From: an uncultured Rhodospirillaceae bacterium
GTDB lineage: Bacteria; Pseudomonadota; Alphaproteobacteria; RF32; CAG-239
Assembly (NCBI GenBank): GCA_900320035.1
Contig: ONQU01000098.1
Span: 1-5,381, forward strand
Direction of reading: 5' to 3'
DNA: 5,381 bases
The stretch's first letter is position 1; every line of letters starts with the position of its first letter. This document shows, one piece after another, positions 1 through 5,335 of this stretch. Under the pieces are notes generated by a model that was not told where the DNA came from, ran no database searches, and saw only the letters and a list, made by a program, of their open reading frames with translations. The position numbers were made by a program, and so were the translations under genes.

Positions 1-4
1 TCAT
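1..4 (-). CDS. Start of a downstream operon gene, truncated by the window edge
   Basis: Read on the minus strand, the bases after the stop codon of the membrane-protein gene (TAA at 21-19) are AAAGGAACATAAAA followed by ATG at 4-2. This is a good ribosome binding site (AAGGAA) about 8 bases before a start codon, so a third gene of the res operon most likely begins here. Only the start codon and one further base are inside the window, so nothing can be said about the product. A DNA methyltransferase would be the gene to look for, because none is seen elsewhere in the window; that is only a guess from the family of the neighbouring Res protein. Confidence 0.5.
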
Positions 5-18
5 TTTTATGTTCCTTT

Positions 19-735
19 TTATATAAATTTCAATATTACATTTTTATCAATAGAGTTTAATACACTCTTCTGGGCAGGTGAGAGTTCTAATTGAACCAAT
101 TTAAACTTCTTTATATTTCCAATGTCGTCAATCATTTGCATTAAATCAGCAAGCATATCTATAGTCGCGTCAATCTCTACCAGAAATTGCTCTGTAAGCT
201 GTAAATCTCCTGAAAAATGCGCTTTGGCTATTTTAGGAACTATGCAATCAGGATGGAAATCTTTTGCCGTGCAAAGTGTTTTGAGAATATTATTACGATC
301 TTCTATTCTTGCGCTAACCATCGTTATATAACTCTTTATTGCACCAAGAATTAAAGGAAAATTAGGCACATATTCTGTACAATTTTTGTATTGACTGATA
401 TCAACATAATTGAATACATATTTAACATATAACAAACTAAAAAACTTACTTTTTTCGTCTGCAGATGTATTTTCATACGTTTTCTTTTGAGCATTTAGAA
501 TGTAAATAACCCTCTCTCTTAAACCAATGAAACTAGCTATAGTTCCGTAGGTCATAGATTTTAGAAAGTTCAAATTATCGCGTAATGCGTTTTTTTCTTT
601 TCTTTCTTCAGCTCTTTCCGCACCAAAAAACCAAGTAAAAAAAGCGATTGCAACTGGTATCAATATTGCTCCAGCTGCTGGAAGCCATATATCTCTGAAC
701 CAATCATAAAGTGTGTGTTCTACAGACATATCCAT
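19..735 (-). CDS. Membrane-anchored protein of unknown family, coupled to res
   Basis: A 238-residue protein that I do not recognise. Residues about 17-37 form one strongly hydrophobic segment (IWLPAAGAILIPVAIAFFTW). A charged stretch rich in Arg, Lys and Glu (about 40-52) follows at once, which by the positive-inside rule places the remaining 190 residues in the cytoplasm. That part appears mostly helical and carries no motif I can name; its three cysteines (119, 155, 164) are scattered. The start ATG at 735 is supported by AAGGAAGAG about 8 bases upstream. A second in-frame ATG two codons later is possible but less well spaced. The res stop codon overlaps this ribosome binding site, and only 14 bases separate the two genes, so translational coupling is likely. 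By eye it is more AT-rich than res. The context suggests a membrane-bound accessory or effector of the restriction-like operon; this is inference. Confidence 0.8.
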   Translation of the reverse strand: MDMSVEHTLYDWFRDIWLPAAGAILIPVAIAFFTWFFGAERAEERKEKNALRDNLNFLKSMTYGTIASFIGLRERVIYILNAQKKTYENTSADEKSKFFSLLYVKYVFNYVDISQYKNCTEYVPNFPLILGAIKSYITMVSARIEDRNNILKTLCTAKDFHPDCIVPKIAKAHFSGDLQLTEQFLVEIDATIDMLADLMQMIDDIGNIKKFKLVQLELSPAQKSVLNSIDKNVILKFI

Positions 736-752
736 TATTAACTCTTCCTTTA
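736..752 (-). promoter_or_regulatory. Ribosome binding site overlapping the res stop codon
   Basis: On the minus strand the res stop codon TAA reads straight into AAGGAAGAGTTAATA and then ATG at 735. The purine-rich AAGGAAG begins within the stop codon, so a ribosome ending on res sits over the start site of the membrane-protein gene. This decides the start at 735 and suggests that the two proteins are made in linked amounts. Confidence 0.7.
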
Positions 753-3452
753 TCTTGCCTCATAATCTCTGACCAGTTTTTCAAACGTGCGGTCTATGGT
801 TACGGTGTTATCCGGTATTAGTAGGTAATGCCATGCTTTACCGTTATGCTTTTTCTCAAAGTCTGTAGCGATTTCACACCATTTCAGCGCCGCATTCTTC
901 TTGGCTTGGACAGTCTTATCCGTTATTTGGTTGTAGGCCTTGGTTTCAATCATATACTTGGCATCCACGGCTTCCACAATAAAGTCAGGGCAATAATCAT
1001 GCAACTGATGTTCATCATCTGGATATTTAATTTTGAATATTTCTCTGGCGCGATCATTGCTCGGCTTAAACCATTTCAGAACAATATTAGCATTTTCCAG
1101 AATTTCACAAAGGTCTTTTTCTGTTGATGAATCAAACTTTTGCTTATCAAACAGGCATTTCTTAAAGCCGGTAAATATCATGTTTTTGATTTTGGACTTA
1201 TCGTGAACAGAAGCACGATAATCAAGTTCTTCTTGTCCTTCCTTTGCAATTAACTTATAAGATTCCGATGTTTGCGCACCATAGTCGTTATCTGTCTGGA
1301 CTTTTAATGTCATCGGTGCAGGACGAACGTGTGCCTTCATTTGCAACATTATCTTATGGGCAATATCGGCACCGTCAAAGAACAAAATTTTGCGTGTATT
1401 TTCTTCGCTACCCGAATAAGAGTTAATATAATCAATGACTTGTCTGACCAGTTTTTGAATTAAGTCAGCATTTTCCTGATATGAAATGATTGTTTCTTCC
1501 ACGAGCGGAACCAATAAATAGTGCGTAATGTCTTCATAACGATCAAAAAATTCCGCACGCACTTCTTTGCGCTGATTTCCGATTATATCCTGAATAATCA
1601 TTCTTTGCGATTCCGGTGTATAACCATCAAAATCAGCAGTATCTATGTCAAAATCATCAAAAGTAAAACTGCCTTCTTGAACATACCCCATAATGATTCT
1701 CGGAATATTGATTGTCAGTTTCACGAAGAGTTCCGTAAAGTTTTCAACCGATTGTTCAACATCAATCTGAGGTTCCAACGAAAGTTCCGAATTTTCAAGT
1801 GCTATATTTTGTAGCTTTTGCTTAGTGGCTTCCGCAATTTTCTCTTGATTATCCTTATTTTTCAATTCTTCCGGATTGCTAACATAACGGCTTCTTTCCG
1901 CAATGGCTTCTCTTATGGCATCGGTAATCTTTTTGTTATTTTCGTTGGTAAATACCGGCAAACTCTTTTGTTCCGGCTGCGGTTTAGGTACAATTACGCC
2001 GCCTTTCTGCACGATTTCATCAATTTTACTGGTGCTGGTTGTTACTGTTTTGCCAACCAAACCATTTTCGCTATTATCAATATATTCCTGCTGAAATTCA
2101 AAGGATTCATCGCGTGCCGCTTTAATAATATCATTAAATTTATCGTGCGCAACGACGTGCAGGCGGTCAATAGCGTCCTCACCAGTTAATTCACCAAAAG
2201 GTAAGCGTAAGCCACGGCCGATTGATTGTTCTACCAAAATTTTTGAATCTGCCGTGCGGAGCGGTACAATTGTATAAAGGTTATTTACGTCCCAACCTTC
2301 TCCAAGCATATTAACGTGTATCACAATTTCAGTCGGCTCATCAGTTTGCTCAATTTGGAGCAAACGCTGTAACATCTCATCTTTTAGTTCGCCGTTCTGT
2401 TTTGAATTAACGATAATTACCTTATCTTTGTAGCGTCCTTCCTCAAAATCGTCACTCTTTATCTTGGCTTCAATGGCTTCGGCATGAGCAATGTCCTTAG
2501 CTATTATCATTATGAACGGCTTTACCAAACGAGCCTTTTTATTATCGGCATAGACTTGAAGCTCTGCTTTTAAGCTTTCGTGAACCTTTATACCATCTTT
2601 TATTTTCAGTTCTTCCAAAGTATCTTCGTCATACTGATTTTTATTAAAATTCGTCCGTCCGACAATCGCAGGTTTCTTAACATATCCATCCGTAATAGCG
2701 CGTGCGAGGTTATACTCATACGCAATATTTCTGAACGGTTTGCCTTTTGCACCAGTTGATTTAGCAGTTGCCGTAAGTTCAATACCTAATACCGGATTTA
2801 ATTCGTTAATAGCGGCCATACCAGCATTTGCGCGATAACGGTGCGCTTCATCCATAATCAGCACCAAATCCTTCAGTCCGGAAAGATAATCAAAGTATGA
2901 TTGTCCCAAATACTCGGCCATACGGCGAACACGAGGCATACCACGAGCATCTTTATCCGAATCAATTTTAGAAATGTTGAAAATATTGATACGCAGACGA
3001 TCATCATTCGGATTATCAAATAACCCGCCAACTTGATCGTAATCATCACCGGTAATAATTTGCGGCGTTCCCACTTGTTCATTAAGTCCCGGAAAGACAT
3101 ATTTTGGCGTATTTGGCGTAAAATCAGTCTTTAATTTGTTATAAATTGTTAAATTTGGCGCCAAAACCATAAAATTTTTGATTTTATAAACATCATGAAG
3201 ATACGCAATCATCGCCCCCATTAATCGTGTTTTGCCTACACCGGTTGCGATTGCAAAACAAATACAAGGAAACGCACGTTCAAAATCCTTAACCGACGGA
3301 CAAACTTCTTGGATGAGCTTCAAAGCCTCAGTAGTGTCCATATTTTTAGCCAAGGTTATCTTTTCCAAGATTTGTACCAAAATATCCAAGCTGTCTACTT
3401 GTGGTTTTCGCAAAGAAAGCGCTTGATTAATCCTACGTTGTGTATCGTTCAT
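750..3452 (-). CDS. Type III restriction (Res)-like DEAD/DEAH helicase with C-terminal PD-(D/E)XK nuclease
   Basis: A 900-residue ATP-dependent helicase/translocase and nuclease related to the restriction subunit (Res) of type III restriction-modification systems. Superfamily 2 motifs appear in order: Walker A ATGVGKT (69-75), the DEAH box within LIMDEAHRYRA (198-208), a TATA motif III (227-230), motif V MLGEGWDV (382-389) and motif VI QSIGRGLRLP (409-418). The C-terminus has a nuclease signature: P822-D823 in CPDFIV, then E836-T837-K838 in YMIETKAY, with Glu778 or Glu781 as a possible further acidic residue. The length matches the Res family and all core motifs are intact, so it should be active. 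The start ATG is preceded by AAAAGG with good spacing and by a sigma70-like promoter. Known Res proteins need a Mod methyltransferase partner; the region upstream is non-coding, so Mod is not in its usual place. It could instead be the nuclease of a Res-like defence system that works without methylation. The family assignment is firm; substrate and partner are inferred. Confidence 0.92.
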   Translation of the reverse strand: MNDTQRRINQALSLRKPQVDSLDILVQILEKITLAKNMDTTEALKLIQEVCPSVKDFERAFPCICFAIATGVGKTRLMGAMIAYLHDVYKIKNFMVLAPNLTIYNKLKTDFTPNTPKYVFPGLNEQVGTPQIITGDDYDQVGGLFDNPNDDRLRINIFNISKIDSDKDARGMPRVRRMAEYLGQSYFDYLSGLKDLVLIMDEAHRYRANAGMAAINELNPVLGIELTATAKSTGAKGKPFRNIAYEYNLARAITDGYVKKPAIVGRTNFNKNQYDEDTLEELKIKDGIKVHESLKAELQVYADNKKARLVKPFIMIIAKDIAHAEAIEAKIKSDDFEEGRYKDKVIIVNSKQNGELKDEMLQRLLQIEQTDEPTEIVIHVNMLGEGWDVNNLYTIVPLRTADSKILVEQSIGRGLRLPFGELTGEDAIDRLHVVAHDKFNDIIKAARDESFEFQQEYIDNSENGLVGKTVTTSTSKIDEIVQKGGVIVPKPQPEQKSLPVFTNENNKKITDAIREAIAERSRYVSNPEELKNKDNQEKIAEATKQKLQNIALENSELSLEPQIDVEQSVENFTELFVKLTINIPRIIMGYVQEGSFTFDDFDIDTADFDGYTPESQRMIIQDIIGNQRKEVRAEFFDRYEDITHYLLVPLVEETIISYQENADLIQKLVRQVIDYINSYSGSEENTRKILFFDGADIAHKIMLQMKAHVRPAPMTLKVQTDNDYGAQTSESYKLIAKEGQEELDYRASVHDKSKIKNMIFTGFKKCLFDKQKFDSSTEKDLCEILENANIVLKWFKPSNDRAREIFKIKYPDDEHQLHDYCPDFIVEAVDAKYMIETKAYNQITDKTVQAKKNAALKWCEIATDFEKKHNGKAWHYLLIPDNTVTIDRTFEKLVRDYEAR

Positions 3453-3487
3453 TTCTATACCTTTTAGTATGTTTTCAATAATAAGGT

Positions 3488-3516
3488 ATTCTATAAGAGA
3501 TGTTTGATACTTGCAA
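3488..3516 (-). promoter_or_regulatory. Sigma70-like promoter of the res operon
   Basis: On the minus strand, TTGCAA (3516-3511, 4 of 6 consensus bases) is followed after exactly 17 bases by TAGAAT (3493-3488, 5 of 6). Transcription would start near 3481, leaving a leader of about 28 bases that holds the AAAAGG ribosome binding site before the ATG at 3452. The spacer between the boxes contains GTATCAAACAT, which recurs inverted at 3651-3661 and may be an operator. Confidence 0.65.
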
Positions 3517-3661
3517 GCGTTTGAGTCATTGAATCACAAGTTTATTTTTGATATTTTCTGCTGTTTTGCCACTTTCTGACATCAATAAAAAATCTCCGGC
3601 AATCATAACAACTGCCGGAGGGGTGTAAAAATTATCTGAGATACAAAGATGTATCAAACAT
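3500..3661. repeat. Pair of 11-bp inverted repeats flanking the res leader region
   Basis: ATGTTTGATAC at 3500-3510 and its exact reverse complement GTATCAAACAT at 3651-3661 lie about 150 bases apart. The first lies within the spacer of the res promoter (between -35 and -10). The second overlaps a small local hairpin-forming sequence (GATACA-TCTT-TGTATC on the minus strand). A shared binding site for a repressor is possible; chance is also possible at this length and AT content. Confidence 0.35.
3587..3620 (-). terminator. Intrinsic terminator of the winged-helix gene
   Basis: CTCCGGCA (3594-3601) and TGCCGGAG (3613-3620) form a perfect 8-bp GC-rich stem with an 11-base loop. On the minus strand the stem is followed by A and then six T residues (3592-3587). 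This is a textbook Rho-independent terminator for minus-strand transcription. It ends the transcript of the winged-helix gene before the res promoter, making res a separate unit. In the plus direction no T-run follows. Confidence 0.85.
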
Positions 3662-3736
3662 ATTTATCTCTCAAATAATCTGTTTTCGCGCGTTTTAAGG
3701 GGCGGAATAACGCTTTTTAAGGTTCGCCGCACCACC
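3621..3736. other. Non-coding 3' stretch between the winged-helix stop codon and its terminator
   Basis: About 115 bases separate the stop codon at 3737 from the terminator stem, long for a bacterial 3' end. No open reading frame with a ribosome binding site is visible. On the minus strand it holds a short hairpin GATACA-TCTT-TGTATC and a weak pairing of AAGGT with ACCTT just after the stop codon. It may be a structured 3' untranslated region or the remains of a lost gene; I cannot choose between these. Confidence 0.4.
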
Positions 3737-4249
3737 TTAACAATCGCCGAACATTTCTTTATAAACCTTTTGAGACAGTTCTATCAGCTTATCGCCATCA
3801 ATACCCAATTGCGCCAAAATGTTCTTTAACACGGCAATCGCTTGGTTATCGCTCTTGATTTGGTTGTCTTTCTGCTCAATCTTGTTTTTTAACTGCTCAA
3901 TTTCTATCTTCATCAGCTCAATTTGTTGCTCAGCATCCTCATATTCTTGCTTATAATGGGCGACTTGTTTACGCAAATATGCCTTATCGTAATTGCTTAA
4001 ATCGCCGACAACCGACAGATATTTCTTGCCGGTATATTGCAAATAGCGCTTATTTCCTTCCATTGTTCGGGTTAAATACCCCAAACGCACAAGTCTGTTG
4101 ACCATATTTTTAACCGAAGTTGTTTGTAGTCCAATGCTGTCCCCGAGATATTCGTTACTCCCGAAAAATCTGTGCTTCTCATTGCTTCTGAATTTAATAA
4201 AATCTAAAATTTGGCGCTCAGCCACGGTTATTTCACTTTTTTTTGACAT
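3737..4249 (-). CDS. Winged helix-turn-helix DNA-binding protein with C-terminal coiled coil
   Basis: A 170-residue protein. Residues about 8-78 fit a winged helix-turn-helix: a first helix (TVAERQILDFIKF), then a helix-turn-helix (EYLGDSIGLQTTSVKNMVNRL, 33-53) and a wing (LGYLTRTMEGNKRYLQYT, 56-73). This arrangement is typical of MarR-like and wHTH_36-type domains, the latter common in plasmid and phage replication proteins. Residues about 88-145 are a long heptad-like helix rich in Glu, Gln, Lys and Ile (EQQIELMKIEIEQLKNKIEQ), a probable coiled coil for dimerisation or higher assembly. No catalytic motif is visible. The start ATG follows GAGG at good spacing. It has its own terminator downstream and a six-copy repeat array directly upstream, which it may bind. 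It could be an autoregulator, a replication or partition protein of a mobile element, or a regulator of its neighbours. The fold is likely; the job is inference. Confidence 0.82.
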   Translation of the reverse strand: MSKKSEITVAERQILDFIKFRSNEKHRFFGSNEYLGDSIGLQTTSVKNMVNRLVRLGYLTRTMEGNKRYLQYTGKKYLSVVGDLSNYDKAYLRKQVAHYKQEYEDAEQQIELMKIEIEQLKNKIEQKDNQIKSDNQAIAVLKNILAQLGIDGDKLIELSQKVYKEMFGDC

Positions 4250-4274
4250 CTTAATACCTCATAATTAATTTTTA

Positions 4275-4304
4275 CAAAGGTATTTATTTTTAAAATGAGG
4301 CAAA
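4275..4304 (-). promoter_or_regulatory. Candidate promoter of the winged-helix gene (TTTG / TAnnTTTG type)
   Basis: On the minus strand, TTTG (4304-4301) is followed after 18 bases by TACCTTTG (4282-4275), which matches the TTTG / TAnnTTTG promoter pattern described for Bacteroidota. Transcription would start near 4268, about 19 bases before the ATG at 4249, just far enough to include the GAGG ribosome binding site. I see no convincing sigma70 alternative with correct spacing here. In such AT-rich DNA the match could be accidental, and other signals in the window do not point to Bacteroidota. Confidence 0.35.
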
Positions 4305-4314
4305 TTTTCATTTG
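4301..4314. promoter_or_regulatory. Inverted repeat CAAAT-N4-ATTTG, possible operator
   Basis: CAAATTTTCATTTG has 5-bp arms around four bases and covers the upstream box of the candidate promoter for the winged-helix gene. AAAATGAG also occurs as a direct repeat on either side (4292-4299 and 4319-4326). A dimeric winged-helix protein could use such a site for autoregulation; this is inference from position alone. Confidence 0.3.
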
Positions 4315-4329
4315 AGCAAAAATGAGCTG

Positions 4330-4472
4330 GGAATCAAATAATGCCGGAATTCTGATTTCGGAATTAAATAATGCCGCTAATGCCAAAAATGAAATCAAAT
4401 AATGTCGGTGCGGAATTAAATAATGCCTGTGTCGGAATCAAATAATGCCGCTTCGGGAACTAAATAATGTCG
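4330..4472 (+). repeat. Array of six helically phased 17-bp direct repeats (iteron-like)
   Basis: Six direct copies of GGAATYAAATAATGYCG lie at 4330-4346, 4360-4376, 4391-4407, 4412-4428, 4434-4450 and 4456-4472. The core AAATAATG is identical in all six; variation is confined to the base after GGAAT (C or T), the Y in GYCG, and single changes (GAAAT in copy 3, CCT at the end of copy 4, GGAACT in copy 6). Start-to-start distances are 30, 31, 21, 22 and 22 bp, about three and two helical turns, so every copy faces the same side of the DNA. The spacers are dissimilar, so the units, not a larger block, are conserved. This is the form of plasmid iterons or of centromere sites, and also of some transposon ends that bind several transposase copies. 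The array lies directly upstream of the winged-helix gene. It is not CRISPR: the units and spacers are far too short. Confidence 0.9.
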
Positions 4473-4700
4473 GGGTGATTTCCTGAAATCCTTATCCGGT
4501 CGGGCTTTCAAGGCAGTTTTTTCTTCCTATAATATAGTATAAAATATAATCTAAAGAAGAGCTATTATATAATACTTTTTTGTTTGAAATTATAGCCGGG
4601 TTTATATTGATCCCGGGGAAAATAGAGAAGCTAATATAAATCCAGACCAGAAAAAGAAAAAGTTGCGCTAAAAGAAAAAGAGGTAACTGGCATAGTGAAT
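4473..4700. other. Non-coding region with AT-rich segment next to the repeat array
   Basis: I see no credible gene here. Directly after the last repeat is the inverted repeat GATTTC-CT-GAAATC (4477-4490). From 4531 to 4590 the sequence is about 85% A+T (9 G or C in 60 bases) and includes the 12-bp palindrome TATTATATAATA (4563-4574). A CCGGG/CCCGG pair (4596-4600 with 4612-4616) could form a weak hairpin without a T-run. AAAAGAAAAAG occurs twice (4652-4662 and 4670-4680). An AT-rich stretch beside iteron-like repeats is how many plasmid origins are built, but I find no good DnaA box. Confidence 0.4.
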
Positions 4701-4727
4701 AAAAAACCGAGTGGTTAAACTCGGCTT
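4701..4727 (-). terminator. Orphan intrinsic terminator on the minus strand
   Basis: CCGAGT (4707-4712) and ACTCGG (4719-4724) form a perfect 6-bp stem around a 6-base loop, which a G-T and two A-T pairs can extend. On the minus strand six T residues follow (4706-4701). The structure is good, but the DNA that would feed it on the minus strand (4727 to about 4852) has no convincing gene. It may end a short RNA, stop antisense transcription from under the ankyrin gene, protect the repeat array from read-through, or be left from a deleted gene. Confidence 0.65.
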
Positions 4728-4821
4728 GGTGATACATTCGGAGCAAAATAATTCCTGCAATTATATTTATCAGTCGGCAGTTCGTTTTATTTCCGGCAAA
4801 ATTACACCTAATCCGGATAAA

Positions 4822-4841
4822 TAATTATGATACAATAATTA
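4822..4841 (+). promoter_or_regulatory. Possible -10 box and overlapping inverted repeat before the ankyrin gene
   Basis: TACAAT (4831-4836) matches five of six bases of a sigma70 -10 box and lies just before the AAGGAG ribosome binding site, but no good -35 box is found 16-18 bases upstream. It overlaps the inverted repeat TAATTAT-N6-ATAATTA (4822-4828 and 4835-4841), which could be an operator or could simply reflect AT-richness. A start here would leave a very short leader. Confidence 0.3.
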
Positions 4842-4852
4842 AGGAGCAAATT

Positions 4853-5281
4853 ATGATTAAAAAGAAAATTAAATCTGCAAATACGCGCAAAATAGATGAA
4901 TTAAACACGGCGATTGTATGCAACGACTTTAATGCCATGCACGAGATATTGATTACGGATATAGATGTGAATGTGCCGGATTCACATGGCGTCTTTCCGG
5001 CAATGTATGCTGTGGAATACGGCAACGCCAACGCTTTGATATCACTCATCAGACATGGTGCAAACGTTAATGTGATATACAAGCAAACCGGATATTCGCT
5101 TTTAATGAAGGCATTATCGCAAAAACCAATCCCAAACCGCTATCTGATAATAGTTTTGCTCGTCAAAAACGGTTGTGACGTGAACATAATCGGTCATGAC
5201 AGCAAAACAGCCCTTTATTTGGCAAAGCTTTACCACCCTAAATACATAGATCTTTTGAAACGCTACGGCGCAGAGTATTAA
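4853..5281 (+). CDS. Small ankyrin-repeat protein
   Basis: A 142-residue protein made almost entirely of about four ankyrin units, which fold as helix-turn-helix stacks and bind other proteins. The units run roughly 15-44 (ending in DIDVNVPDSHG), 45-77 (AVEYGNANALISLIRHGANVN, the most typical), 80-114 (VLLVKNGCDVN) and 118-142 (TALYLAKL, then LLKRYGAEY, a partial last repeat). The recurring LL..GA.VN pattern is diagnostic. There is no signal peptide, membrane segment or catalytic domain, so it is presumably a cytoplasmic protein-binding module. The short basic N-terminus (MIKKKIKSANTRK) could be a flexible tail. The start ATG is well supported by AAGGAG six bases upstream. The gene is transcribed away from the rest of the window and stands alone, followed by a hairpin. 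Ankyrin proteins are frequent in host-associated bacteria, where some are effectors, but nothing here shows export. The partner is unknown. Confidence 0.85.
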   Translation: MIKKKIKSANTRKIDELNTAIVCNDFNAMHEILITDIDVNVPDSHGVFPAMYAVEYGNANALISLIRHGANVNVIYKQTGYSLLMKALSQKPIPNRYLIIVLLVKNGCDVNIIGHDSKTALYLAKLYHPKYIDLLKRYGAEY

Positions 5282-5299
5282 GCGCCAAATTGGTTTCAA

Positions 5300-5335
5300 A
5301 TCCGAATCGAAAATGCCGATTCGGATACCGATTCG
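5300..5335 (+). terminator. Strong hairpin after the ankyrin gene, probable terminator
   Basis: ATCCGAATCG (5300-5309) and CGATTCGGAT (5317-5326) form a perfect 10-bp stem with a 7-base loop, 18 bases after the stop codon. CGATTCG is repeated at 5329-5335, so the left arm could pair with either copy. Only a broken T-run (GTTTGTTTC) follows about 15 bases later, so it is not a classical terminator; it may instead stabilise the 3' end of the transcript. The remaining bases to 5381 show no gene. Confidence 0.5.

Noticed and set aside
122..331. Plus-strand open frame opposite the membrane-protein gene
   Set aside because: It is a serine- and isoleucine-rich antisense translation without a ribosome binding site, while the minus-strand gene is coupled to res.
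828..3426. Several open frames overlapping res, plus-strand and one minus-strand (2873-3100)
   Set aside because: All overlap the continuous 900-codon Res frame, whose helicase and nuclease motifs are intact. They are by-products of its codon composition.
4330..4472. CRISPR array
   Set aside because: The units are 17 bp with 4-14 bp spacers, far shorter than CRISPR repeats and spacers, and no cas gene is present.
4492..4500. DnaA box (TTATCCGGT, with TTATCCGG again on the minus strand near 4820)
   Set aside because: Only the first six bases match the TTATCCACA consensus, so it gives no real support for an origin.
4596..4616. CCGGG/CCCGG hairpin as a terminator
   Set aside because: The stem is only 5 bp with an 11-base loop, and no T-run follows on either strand.
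4492..4746. Minus-strand open frame of 84 codons with a hydrophobic stretch
   Set aside because: It starts with TTG, and the hairpin plus T-run of a good intrinsic terminator lies in its first codons, which would stop its own transcript. Its composition reflects the AT-rich intergenic DNA and it resembles no family I know.
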